This document shows positions 7,186 through 15,353 of a DNA stretch of 23,453 bases, piece by piece. The first letter of the stretch is position 1. Each line of letters begins with the position of its first letter. Source of the stretch: Clostridia bacterium. GTDB lineage: Bacteria > Bacillota > Clostridia > Oscillospirales > CAG-272. The DNA lies in NCBI GenBank assembly GCA_900753285.1, contig CAADYN010000155.1, positions 1-23,453 of the forward strand, read 5' to 3'. The translations under genes and the position numbers were made by a program. The notes below the pieces were generated by a model. The model did not search any database and was not told the origin of the DNA. It saw only the letters and a list, made by a program, of their open reading frames with translations.

Positions 7186-8112
7186 TCAGCTTCTCGTAAT
7201 ATTCTTACCGAAACCTATAAAGTAATTGCCGCTTGAAACCTTGAACAAATACCTGACAACAAACACATCAAAGCCGAGGCTATACCAATACGGCATAATG
7301 TCTTCTTTCCGATGCAAAATGAACAGCTGAACGACGCCGTTTTCCTTTGCCATGCTGAATAATTTTTCGAGTAATCCTTTTGAGATACCCTTATTGCGAA
7401 ACTCAGGCTTTACGTAAACATAGGGGATGCACCACTGCTTTCCGTCGAGCGGCGGCATGAGAGGTGTTTCGAGCCATGTGATAATTCCAACCTCTTCGCC
7501 ATCGCTTGTGTATGCCGTGATTCCGTCTATTTCGTCCTGCTTTCCGTGATACATATTGACGCATTCTTTTTCTATATAGCTGCTGTAAGCCGAATATATC
7601 TGCTCTCTCGTTGCTTTTTTGTAACGCAGACTGTTATTGCATATTCCTACAGGCGCGTTGTCTACCCGTCGAAAGATAATATGGCTGTAATTTCCGTATC
7701 TGTCTTTCTTGGACGGGTCGTTGTGCATTGCTCCGTATTTGTAAAAGCAGAATTTATTTTTCAGCCAGAAATAATGCGCTTCTTTTGTGGGATTGGCTGA
7801 GCCTTGGAAGTTTCTGACTCCCAGCTGTCCGGCTTCCGCAAAGGCATGTTTTACCAGTTCAGTTCCGATTCCGCGGCAGCGATATTCAGGCTCGACCACT
7901 ATCGTTAAGATGAACCAGTCTTTACCAAACGGCGGTATCGGTATCTCTTTTTCCTCGAGTACCAGATGACCGATTACATTCTCCTCAGAATCTACCGCAA
8001 CAAACCAGATATAGCCGTATCTGTTTTCGCGCCAGACAGTACTTCTTTTCCAATATGTATCCGCTACTTTGTCGATTTGCTCCATTGTCGGTTTCGCAAT
8101 TTTAAAATTCAT
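7186..8112 (-). CDS. Double-domain GNAT N-acetyltransferase
   Basis: GNAT enzymes move an acetyl group from acetyl-CoA to an amine. The 308-residue protein contains two GNAT folds in tandem. The first (about residues 1-150) has the acetyl-CoA loop RCRGIG (78-83) after the strand WFILTIVVEPEY. The second (about 160-308) has RNKGIS (239-244) after WCIPYVYVKPEF. Both loops keep the R/Q-x-x-G-x-G/A pattern in usable form, the second ending in S. The ATG at 8112 follows GGAGG. It is a single-gene unit ending in a strong terminator. The substrate is unknown; small-molecule or antibiotic acetylation is possible but not shown. Confidence 0.9.
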   Translation of the reverse strand: MNFKIAKPTMEQIDKVADTYWKRSTVWRENRYGYIWFVAVDSEENVIGHLVLEEKEIPIPPFGKDWFILTIVVEPEYRCRGIGTELVKHAFAEAGQLGVRNFQGSANPTKEAHYFWLKNKFCFYKYGAMHNDPSKKDRYGNYSHIIFRRVDNAPVGICNNSLRYKKATREQIYSAYSSYIEKECVNMYHGKQDEIDGITAYTSDGEEVGIITWLETPLMPPLDGKQWCIPYVYVKPEFRNKGISKGLLEKLFSMAKENGVVQLFILHRKEDIMPYWYSLGFDVFVVRYLFKVSSGNYFIGFGKNITRS

Positions 8113-8528
8113 TAAATCCCTCCAATTTTTGTTTTGATTTTCAGATGAGTATTCTTTCAGGAACGTCGTAGTTCTTCTTGTTCAACACTGTCTCAATAGG
8201 CTTTCCCTCCTAAAGTGGTTGGTTTTTGTGGCACGAGATATAGAAGCGGATTATGCCGTCAAAATCCCGATGGGTATAGAAATCAGCCGAATTGCACCGC
8301 TGAATAGTGAAAGTAGCAGCAGCTCTTTACGTCGGATGGATTTAGGTTTCATGTGTCATGCTCTCACGTTTATGTGGTTGGTAATTTGTGATTGATATAA
8401 TTCAGTTGTTAGGTTTATTTTAACATATTAGTTTGTATTTGTAAATATATTATACACAAAAAATTCGGATTATGTCATTGTACAAAGTTTGCAAAAGTAC
8501 CTTAGCCATGATCTTCATATACACCTCA
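8113..8528. other. Gene-poor region with possible coding debris
   Basis: No convincing gene is seen in these 416 bases. An AGGAGG on the minus strand (near 8211) precedes an open stretch ending IETVLNKKNYDVPERILI and a stop, which reads like the tail of a lost protein. A 33-codon frame is listed separately. The rest is AT-rich leader sequence. Confidence 0.4.
8251..8352 (-). CDS. Possible 33-residue small membrane peptide
   Basis: From an ATG at 8352 a short frame encodes a basic N-terminus (MKPKSIRRKE) followed by a hydrophobic stretch (LLLLSLFSGAIRLISIPIGI), the pattern of a one-pass membrane peptide. No good ribosome site precedes it and I do not recognise it. It could be chance or debris. 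Confidence 0.18.
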   Translation of the reverse strand: MKPKSIRRKELLLLSLFSGAIRLISIPIGILTA

Positions 8529-8557
8529 TTGAAAACGCACCGATTTTGCGATATAAT
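8529..8557 (+). promoter_or_regulatory. Housekeeping-type promoter of the sigma-factor operon
   Basis: TTGAAA (8529-8534), 17 bp and a perfect TATAAT (8552-8557). It lies upstream of the second, ECF-like promoter, so the sigma gene would have basal plus autoregulated transcription. Confidence 0.6.
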
Positions 8558-8622
8558 AATTAAAAACAACCGAGCCAAACCCCGCCGTATGACCGCTTTT
8601 TTGAAAATTCCACATTCCCACC

Positions 8623-8649
8623 AACCTTTTCGCAGCTGCTGCGTGTAAG
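8623..8649 (+). promoter_or_regulatory. ECF-type promoter of the sigma gene (probable autoregulation)
   Basis: AACCTTTT (8623-8630), 11 bases, then CGTGTAAG (8642-8649). An AAC-type -35 and CGT-type -10 are typical of alternative-sigma promoters. The same two boxes with the same spacing occur at 10262-10288 before the P-type ATPase gene and nowhere else that I noticed. The flanks are also similar (CCAACC and a following AATGAA). Confidence 0.68.
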
Positions 8650-8678
8650 TAAATGAAATCAAGAAGGAGGAGGAAACG

Positions 8679-9196
8679 GTGAATGACAAAGCCTTAATCA
8701 AAAGATGCCAACGTGGAGACCGGCAGGCTTTCGACGAGCTGATTCGGCTGTACTACGACTATGTTTCCGGCTTTCTTCTCAAAAACACCGGCGATGAGAC
8801 GCTTTCGGAAGATTTAACGCAGGAGACCTTTTTGAAGATGATCCGGAGCATCGAAAAATACGATACAGGCGGCAGCGCTTCTTTCGGAACATGGATCATC
8901 ACCATCTGCGGCGAAATCGTATTCAATTGGAAGATATTGATTCTCTCCCTCTCGAAGATGAGAAAAGCGTAGCGGACGAGGTGGAGAAAAAGTTCCAATA
9001 CGAGCAAATCATGAAAGCCTTGGAAACGCTTCCGTCGGAACAGGCTCTGGCAATCAAGCTGAAATATGTGGAGGACATGACCCTCGCGCAAATAGCAGAG
9101 CGTTTCGGAGTACAGCAAAAGACCATTAAAAGCCGCATCCATGACGGTACGGTAAAGCTCCGAAAAATGCTGAATCTCAAGGAAATGGGAGGATGA
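8679..9196 (+). pseudogene. Sigma-70 family (ECF-like) sigma factor, broken by internal deletion and frameshift
   Basis: The first frame (GTG at 8679 after GGAGGAGG) encodes sigma region 2 (residues 6-75: RGDRQAFDELIRLYYDYV, SEDLTQETFLKM, FGTWIITI) and then runs out of frame to a stop at 8972. The rest is in another frame: LRRNRIQLED, then region 4 (QIMKALETLPSEQALAIKLK, DMTLAQIAERFGV and TIKSRIHDG), ending at 9196. Between TWIITI and LRRNRI about 8 residues that relatives have are missing. A lost stretch of 3n+1 bases (about 22 or 25) near 8905 explains both the gap and the frame change. The intact protein would have been about 180 residues. It heads an operon with two membrane proteins and carries a self-type promoter. 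A joined product is unlikely without a repair or frameshift mechanism. Confidence 0.82.
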
Positions 9197-9199
9197 TAC

Positions 9200-9484
9200 A
9201 TGAACTCGAATGTAGACCGCATGATAAGTAATCTTACACCGGCGATTGAACAAAAATGTGCGGAGCTGCAAACGGCGCGCAAAGAACGGCTGCAATCCCG
9301 CTTGTTTGTTCTGCTCTGTGCCATGGTGGTGCTGATTCCCGCGCTGCTTGTTTTTGCGGGTGTTTCACTTACAGTTTTAATCGCTCCGCTTGCTTTTATG
9401 GCGTTGAGCGTACTGCTGCTGCTTCCGGTGCTGCTCTCCGGCAAGGCAGGAAATAAAGGAGGAGGAATTTATGAACAAACTTGA
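9200..9484 (+). CDS. Small membrane protein downstream of sigma factor
   Basis: This 94-residue protein starts 3 bases after the sigma stop, with GGGAGG upstream. It has a charged, helical N-terminus (residues 1-33) and two hydrophobic segments (about 35-55 and 58-80). The position suggests a role in sensing or in holding the sigma factor at the membrane, as anti-sigma proteins do, but there is no recognisable anti-sigma domain. Its 3' end overlaps the next gene by 14 bases, which indicates coupled translation. I do not recognise a family. Confidence 0.72.
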   Translation: MNSNVDRMISNLTPAIEQKCAELQTARKERLQSRLFVLLCAMVVLIPALLVFAGVSLTVLIAPLAFMALSVLLLLPVLLSGKAGNKGGGIYEQT

Positions 9485-10196
9485 AAAGATTTTATCAAAA
9501 TGGAATTTCAAAAAAATTGCCGCGTGGTATCTCATCCTTGCCGTTGTCGCGGGTCTTGCGTGTGTGGGAACGGTGGGATTCATATACCGTGAACGGCTGA
9601 ATTTTGCATGGCAGTATTCACGCTTGGAGGAAGCAAAGGACGAGAGCGCGTTAAAGACAGCCGTGGACAAAACCGCTTCCGCGTCTGCTGATGTTGTGGA
9701 CGTATTGATTCTGGATGGCGGCAATCAGGTGACGTACTCCGCCAAAAACTCAGAGTTTGCCTCAGGCACATTGGAGCTTGTAAAGTCCGGAAGCGAGAAA
9801 AAATACCTTACTTCCGCCGAGCATCCCGACGCCGTATTCCAGTATGTCAAGGGCGAGGAATTTATGCTCAAATCCATAATCAACAAGGATTTCGGTAAAA
9901 TTCGCTCCGATTACGACGATGACAGCGCTTTTGAAGTCGGACTGGCGCAGAAATCCATCTATATGCTCAGCCGTGTCGGTGTTCACGGAAGCGATGACAA
10001 GGTATATGTGATAACCATCCCCACTACAGTTCCCGGCGGTATGACAGTCTGCCCGAATTGCGGCACTGCCCAGAGTATGGATCACCTGTATTGTTCCTCA
10101 TGCGGCGTGCAGCTTGGTACTCGCTGTGACAGCTGTGGATGTAAGGTCGGCTCAAAAGACAGCTTCTGCCATCACTGCGGCAACAAAATTAAATAA
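9471..10196 (+). CDS. Membrane-anchored double zinc-ribbon protein
   Basis: The 241-residue protein has a short cytoplasmic N-terminus, one membrane segment (about 18-38), a domain of unknown type (40-185) and a C-terminal double zinc ribbon. The ribbon cysteines are Cys194/Cys197 with Cys208/Cys211 (CPNCG, CSSCG) and Cys219/Cys222 with Cys233/Cys236 (CDSCG, CHHCG). GGAGGAGG precedes the ATG. It overlaps the previous gene and ends the operon at a clear terminator. Together with that gene it is likely to control or assist the sigma factor at the membrane; this rests on context alone. The frame is intact although the sigma gene is broken. Confidence 0.8.
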   Translation: MNKLEKILSKWNFKKIAAWYLILAVVAGLACVGTVGFIYRERLNFAWQYSRLEEAKDESALKTAVDKTASASADVVDVLILDGGNQVTYSAKNSEFASGTLELVKSGSEKKYLTSAEHPDAVFQYVKGEEFMLKSIINKDFGKIRSDYDDDSAFEVGLAQKSIYMLSRVGVHGSDDKVYVITIPTTVPGGMTVCPNCGTAQSMDHLYCSSCGVQLGTRCDSCGCKVGSKDSFCHHCGNKIK

Positions 10197-10219
10197 GCTC
10201 CCGCGTAACTTATTCTAAT

Positions 10220-10257
10220 CGGCTTCCGAAAATTCAAAATTCGGGGGTCGATTTTTT
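10220..10257 (+). terminator. Rho-independent terminator of the sigma operon
   Basis: CGGCTTCCGAA (10220-10230) pairs with TTCGGGGGTCG (10240-10250) as an 11-bp stem with three G-U pairs, followed by six T (10252-10257). Confidence 0.82.
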
Positions 10258-10261
10258 CTCC

Positions 10262-10288
10262 AACCTTTTCCCTACTCCTGCGTGTAAG
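10262..10288 (+). promoter_or_regulatory. ECF-type promoter of the P-type ATPase operon
   Basis: AACCTTTT (10262-10269), 11 bases, then CGTGTAAG (10281-10288), the same boxes and spacing as at 8623-8649. It starts immediately after the terminator of the sigma operon. The sigma factor encoded upstream is the natural candidate to use it. Confidence 0.68.
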
Positions 10289-10321
10289 AGAATGAAAGAG
10301 CAAAAATCAGGAGGAACATCC

Positions 10322-12545
10322 ATGAACAAAGCCACAAAAACAATCCCGCAGATTTTGCGAGACAATATATGCACCGTATTCAACCTGCTGAACCTGATGA
10401 TCGCCGTCGCACTGGCAGCTGTTGGAGCGTGGAAAAACATACTGTTCATTTTCATCATTCTCATCAACACTGCGGTAGGTATCGTGCAGGAGATAAAAGC
10501 AAAGCGTCAGATAGAGCGTCTCACATTGCTTGCACAGCCTGTTGTCACAATACTGCGGGACGGAGCGGAGCAAACAATACGCCCGGAAGAGCTAAAAAAA
10601 GGCGATGTAGTTGTGCTGACTGCCGGATGCTCTGTCTGCACAGATTGCACTGTACAGGAAGGTCAGCTTGAAGTCAACGAGTCCATTCTGACCGGCGAAT
10701 CGGAAGCGGTAGTCAAGTCGGCGGGAGACAAGCTTCTTTCCGGCAGCAGCGTCATTTCAGGAAGATGTCTTGCTCTGGCGGAATGCGGTACGGACGAATG
10801 TTTTACCTCTCAAATGGTAGCTGAGGTGAAAAAAACAAAAAGCGGCACCTCCGAATTGCTCGCCTCCATGAAAAAGGTCACTAAATTCACGGGATTTCTC
10901 ATTGTACCGCTCGGCGTGCTGCTGTTCGTACAGGCGTATTTCTTCCGTGGAGCACCGATAGACACCGCGGTAGTTGCCACTTCAGCCGGACTGCTCGGAA
11001 TGCTCCCGAAAGAACTGGTACTTCTCATCAGCATCGGTCTTGCGGTAGGCGTAATTCGTTTGTCTAGGAAAAATGTACTTTATGAGAGATCTGCAATCGC
11101 TTGAAAACCTTGCACACTGCGATGTGGTATGTCTGGATAAAACCGGCACACTGACTGAGGGCAGCTTAGAGGTCGAGCGTGTTTATCAAAATACGGATGA
11201 GAATGAGCTTCGGCGGCTGATGGCGACCTATCTTGTCAACACCGACGACAACAACTCAACCTATCATGCACTGAACGAACACTTTTCGCGCACGGAGCCA
11301 TACGAAGTCACCGCAGCAACGCCGTTTTCCTCGGAACGCAAATGGTCGTCTGTTACGCTGTCTGACGGTCGGGTTCTGGTAATAGGAGCGCCGGAGAAGC
11401 TGTGCCGCACGATTCCTCAGAAAGCAGAAGAGCTTATGTCGCAGGGCAAGCGTGTCCTTTTCGTCGGATTATGCCATGGTGAAGAGGATGCCGCTGATTC
11501 AGAGCTTGCCACAATGATCGTAATTTCCGACAAGCTGCGCAAAAATGCGGCACAGACCATTCGCTATTTTTATGAGCAGGGCGTGGACGTCAAAATCATC
11601 TCAGGCGACAACCCGATGGCAGCTGCGGCGGTAGCCAAACTCTCCGGCGTAAAAAATGCGAACCGAATGCTTGACGCCACAGGCATGACTGACGAATAAT
11701 TGTCCGAAGCCGTCGAGACTCACACCGTATTCGGCAGAGTAACACCGGAGCAGAAGAAGGTGCTGATTGCCGCGCTGCAAAAACACGGACACCGAGCAGC
11801 CATGACAGGAGACGGCGTAAACGCTCTGCTTGCTATGCGACAGGCAGACTGCTCAGCTGCTATGGGCAACGGAAGCGACGCCGCAAAACAGACAGCTCAG
11901 CTGGTACTGCTCGATTCCGACTTTGCCGTTCTCCGCGATGTTATCTCCGAGGGACGCCGTGTTATCAATAATCTGACAAAATCGGCGGGCGTGTTCTTTA
12001 TAAAGACTATTTATTCGGTGCTTCTGAGTGTTCTGTGTCTCCTGTTGAACACGGATTTTCCGTTCATCCCGATTCAAATTACACTCATTGACGCTGTGAT
12101 TGAAGCGTTTCCTGCGTTCTTTATGTCCTTCGAGCGTAACGACAGCAGGGTTGAGGGAACATTTTTGGACAGTGCGTTCCGTTCAGCCTTACCAAACAGC
12201 ATCGCCATTTTTCTCGGCTGTATTGCAGTATTCTTTGCCGCGCCGCACTTTGGTCTGAACCACGCGCAGATGAATCTGGTTATGTATTTGACTGTCGGTA
12301 TAATCAGCCTTGCCGGTGTATTGAAAGCAAGCCTTCCCATGAATCTGCTGCATGGCTTTCTCAGTATCGCCTCGGTGCTTGGATTCTTCTGTGCCGTGCT
12401 GCTGTTTTCACCTCTGCTTCAGCTCCCCCATTTGGCGGTAAGCGGAGTGGTGCTTCTTCTGCTTGTTTCGATTCCGTGCATTCTGATTGCAGTGCTGTTA
12501 AAGGTTCCCGCGCATGAAAAAGCTCCTATACTCGTGAGGAAATAA
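10322..12545 (+). pseudogene. P-type cation-transporting ATPase, broken by a frameshift and an in-frame stop
   Basis: The ATG at 10322 follows AGGAGG; an upstream in-frame start near 10292 has none. Frame one gives the N-terminal membrane helices, the actuator motif LTGES and GMLPKEL, up to RLSRKNVL. An extra base near 11079-11083 then shifts the frame. The next frame carries the phosphorylation site DKTGTLTEG and the nucleotide-binding domain, and meets TAA at 11697-11699 where relatives would have an amino acid (MTDE-stop-LSEAV). Reading continues in the same frame to 12545 with the hinge and C-terminal membrane helices. The hinge motif is GDGVNA where the family has GDGxND, so a metal-coordinating Asp is also lost. 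The pieces total about 740 residues, the size of a whole pump, probably of the calcium or magnesium type. The first piece is a possible stable fragment, but no active pump is expected. Confidence 0.87.
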
Positions 12546-12547
12546 CC

Positions 12548-13797
12548 ATGGAAACTATTAAAGTCATCAACTATGTCATAATGGTGATATTTTTCGCCTG
12601 CTATGCCTACCAGTTTTTATACATTCCGATAGCATGGCTGAAAAAGCAAAAGCCGCTGCCGAAAGGACTCCTCCACCGTTATGCCGTGCTTATCGCCGCA
12701 AGAAACGAGGAGACAGTGATTGGCAGCCTTATCGAAAGCATAAAACGACAGAACTACCCCGCTGACCGAATCGACATATATGTGATAGCCGACAACTGCA
12801 CCGACTGCACCGCGAAAGCAGCAAAATCACACGGCGCGACTGTATTTGAGCGTTTCGACAAAGTAAGGATAGGCAAGGGGTACGCGCTGAATTATCTGCT
12901 CGGCAGGATTAAAAAAATCTACGACGCTTATCTTGTATTCGACGCGGACAATGTTGTCGACAAGAACTTTGTCAGGGAAATCAACAAAACATTTTCCGCC
13001 GGATACGACATCGTAACAAGCTACCGCAATTCAAAAAACTACGGCGACAACTGATATCATCGGGCTACGGTCTGTGGTTCCTACGTGAGGCACAGTATCT
13101 GAACCGTCCTCGTGCTGTACTGGGAGCGAGCTGCGGAGTATCAGGCACAGGATTTCTGTTTTCGCGTCGTATTTTGGAGCAGTGCGGCGGCTGGAACTTC
13201 TTCCTTTTGACGGAGGACATCGAATTCACCGCGCACAACATCGCAAACGGAGAAAAAATCGGTTATTGCCCTGCCGCCGTGTTTTATGACGAGCAGCCTA
13301 CAGGATTTCGCCAGTCCTTCCGACAGAGGATGCGTTGGGTTCAGGGATATTTGCAGGTGCTTCGCCGCTACGGTGTGAAACTGATAAAAGGCTGCTTCCG
13401 CGGAAGTTTTTCATGCTTCGATATGCTCATGAACATTGCTCCTGCCGCGATTCTTGCGTGGGTAAGCGTAATTATAAATATCGCCTCCACCATATTCAGA
13501 TTCGCAAACGGAGCAGATGTGCTGACGGTGCTCTCCTCCATCGGACAAAGCCTTTTGAACCTCTGCCTGACCGTATTCATTCTCGGACTGATCACAACGA
13601 TAAGCGAATGGAAACAAATCCGCTGCTCCGTATGGCGGAAGATTTTGGCTGCTGTGACGTTCCCACTCTTTATGCTGACATATCTTCCGGTTACGGTCGC
13701 CGCGCTCATATGCAAGCCGGAGTGGAAGCCTATAACGCACAGCAAAAGAATATCCGTAGAAGAGCTTGCCTGTAGCGGTAAAGAAAGGAGCTTATAA
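12548..13797 (+). pseudogene. GT2 family glycosyltransferase, broken by a 1-base deletion
   Basis: The start codon is 2 bases after the ATPase stop, with GAGGAAA as ribosome site inside the ATPase end, so the two were coupled. Frame one holds an N-terminal membrane segment and the GT-A fold (VLIAARNEETVIGSLIESI, then DADN as the DxD motif at about residue 136) and stops with YGDN-stop at 13054. The next frame resumes at once with ISSGYGLWFLREAQY and continues with TEDIEF and QRMRWVQG, then C-terminal membrane helices to 13797. AACTGATATC at 13049-13058 would read AACTGGATATC (N-W-I-S) with one added G, restoring a protein of about 416 residues. The motifs are those of a processive, membrane-bound transferase that makes a polysaccharide or glycolipid. 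Confidence 0.88.
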
Positions 13798-13798
13798 A

Positions 13799-14356
13799 AT
13801 GCAAAACAAGGATCACTATCTTTTAGGATGCTTTATATTGAAACGATATGGTGCGTGCATTGAACCCATATGCCAAAAGCTGTTTTTGCTCGGCTGTGTT
13901 GAACCTGATTGGAATTTGGTTACATACACAAGAGGGTCAATAAAACACAGGTTTCTTCACGGACACAATGCGGAAAACGTTCAAAAGCACCTGACGCACA
14001 TGACGGAAAGACTGATGAAGACCGGTGTACGCACTCCGCTGCAATGGTTTTATTTCGGAGCGGCGCTTCACTATCTGGCGGACAGCTTTACCTTTGCGCA
14101 CAACCGCATTTTTACCGGCAGCATAATAGAACATCGCCAATACGAGAAGGTGCTGCACACGTTTTTTACCGAGTATCTGCAAACGCACCGCGATGATATT
14201 TTTACTGCCGAAGAAGTCTGCCATGAAAGTTATTTGCTCGACCGCCGCTCATATCAAACGGACTGCCGATATATCCTCGGAGCGACTGTAATGCTATGCA
14301 GCCGACTTGACATCAGGTGGTGTGCAAATAAAATAGGAGAGCGCAACTATGCTTGA
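13799..14356 (+). CDS. Zinc-dependent phospholipase C-like protein
   Basis: The 185-residue protein starts at the ATG at 13799 (AAAGGAG at 13784-13790), one base after the glycosyltransferase stop. It is all-helical and carries the pattern of the zinc-dependent phospholipase C / S1-P1 nuclease fold: GCVEPDWN (32-39), KHRFLHGHN (49-57) and LHYLADSFTFAHN (90-102). Asp37, His50, His91, Asp95 and His101 are likely metal ligands. There is no signal peptide, so it should be cytoplasmic or membrane-associated. It is the last gene of the P-type ATPase/glycosyltransferase operon and the only one without lesions. Phospholipid or phosphodiester hydrolysis is the family expectation; the real substrate is unknown. 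Confidence 0.78.
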   Translation: MQNKDHYLLGCFILKRYGACIEPICQKLFLLGCVEPDWNLVTYTRGSIKHRFLHGHNAENVQKHLTHMTERLMKTGVRTPLQWFYFGAALHYLADSFTFAHNRIFTGSIIEHRQYEKVLHTFFTEYLQTHRDDIFTAEEVCHESYLLDRRSYQTDCRYILGATVMLCSRLDIRWCANKIGERNYA

Positions 14357-14383
14357 ATGAACCGAAAATCTTGTTTACCGACG

Positions 14384-15220
14384 TTATTTATCGGTAAGCC
14401 GTTGTGTGCGTTTTCTGTATCCGCTCGGTGAGATTCCGTATTTGTCCGCGAAGACACGGCTGAAATACAGCGGATCATCGAATCCACAAAGAGACGCAAC
14501 TTCGCTCACCGGGTATTCGGAGGTGTCAAGCAGCTCGCACGCATTTTCAAGCCTTATGTCACGCAGATAACGCATCGGCGGTTTACCTATCATATCCGAA
14601 AACAGATGCAGAAAACGGCTTACCGAATACCCCGACATCTCCGCAAGGGTCGTGACTGTGAGCTTTTTTTCATAATTCATGTTCATGTATTCAAGTATGC
14701 TGTCGATATTTTTTACTTCTCCGCGCTTCTCCGAATGCCTGCTTTTGTGTACGCCGTCGGATATCAGCGCCAGAAGATTGAGCAAAGTCCCGAGAGATAG
14801 CTTGCGTTCGTTTGTACTTCCGTTTCTGCGCACCAATATGCGAAACTCATCGGTCGCCGCCGCACCAACATCACTCTCATAAACTCCGGCAGTTATATCC
14901 ATATCTGAAAAAATATCGCTAACCGCAGTTCCGGCAAAGTGAATCCAAAAGGTTGATGAGGCAGTCATCGCTCGGTAATAATGCTCATCCCCCGGTTCAT
15001 AGATGAATACTCCTCCCTTACCGAGGCAAAACATCTCACCGTGATACATAACCTCAAGTTTTCCCTTTGCCACGAGCACAAGATGATAGTCAACTCGCCC
15101 TTTCTTTCTTATTACAGCACTGTCTTTTGCCCTGTTTTGATATCCGCAGCCGTTGATTTTCAAAAATCTGTCGGTATCGAAATTCGTCGTGTCTCTTATG
15201 TTGCCGTCATATATCTCCAT
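14384..15220 (-). CDS. AraC-family transcriptional regulator
   Basis: This 278-residue protein has an N-terminal cupin-like sensing domain (residues 25-120, including GDEHYYRAM and TFWIHFAGT). A C-terminal AraC DNA-binding domain carries two helix-turn-helix motifs (about 175-270: LTVTTLAEMSGYSVSRFLHL, then YPVSEVASLCGFDDPLYFSR). I chose the ATG at 15220 because GGGGGAG lies 5 bases upstream; a start 20 codons earlier lacks a site. It is divergent from a GH4 glycosidase gene, the common arrangement for a sugar-sensing activator and its target. The likely inducer is an alpha-galactoside or its product. A 7-bp inverted repeat (TTACCGA/TCGGTAA) overlaps the stop codon. Confidence 0.92.
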   Translation of the reverse strand: MEIYDGNIRDTTNFDTDRFLKINGCGYQNRAKDSAVIRKKGRVDYHLVLVAKGKLEVMYHGEMFCLGKGGVFIYEPGDEHYYRAMTASSTFWIHFAGTAVSDIFSDMDITAGVYESDVGAAATDEFRILVRRNGSTNERKLSLGTLLNLLALISDGVHKSRHSEKRGEVKNIDSILEYMNMNYEKKLTVTTLAEMSGYSVSRFLHLFSDMIGKPPMRYLRDIRLENACELLDTSEYPVSEVASLCGFDDPLYFSRVFADKYGISPSGYRKRTQRLTDK

Positions 15221-15241
15221 ATGCACTCCCCCTTCGCAGAA

Positions 15242-15270
15242 ATTATATCGTATATCAGCATTTTTGTCCA
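15242..15270 (-). promoter_or_regulatory. Promoter of the AraC-type regulator
   Basis: TGGACA (15265-15270), 17 bp and a perfect TATAAT (15242-15247) on the minus strand. It is back-to-back with the glycosidase promoter, 22 bp between the -35 boxes, so a bound regulator could affect both. Confidence 0.65.
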
Positions 15271-15292
15271 TACAAATCAAAAATTTTCTTCA

Positions 15293-15321
15293 TTTACTTT
15301 TTGCCCGCTCCGATATATAAT
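15293..15321 (+). promoter_or_regulatory. Promoter of the GH4 glycosidase gene
   Basis: TTTACT (15293-15298), 17 bp and a perfect TATAAT (15316-15321). The imperfect -35 fits activation by the divergent AraC-type protein. Confidence 0.62.
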
Positions 15322-15353
15322 CAACATATCAAATCAAGCTCGGAGGAAAACCA

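Noticed and set aside
8450..8701. 83-codon frame on the minus strand across the sigma promoters
   Set aside because: It overlaps two good promoters and the sigma start, has no ribosome site and no recognisable protein character.
8891..8972. Programmed frameshift in the sigma gene
   Set aside because: About 8 conserved residues are missing at the junction and no slippery site is seen, so deletion is the simpler reading.
14377..14398. TTACCGA/TCGGTAA inverted repeat as a terminator between the converging genes
   Set aside because: The stem is short and has no T run on either strand; it also overlaps the AraC-type stop codon.
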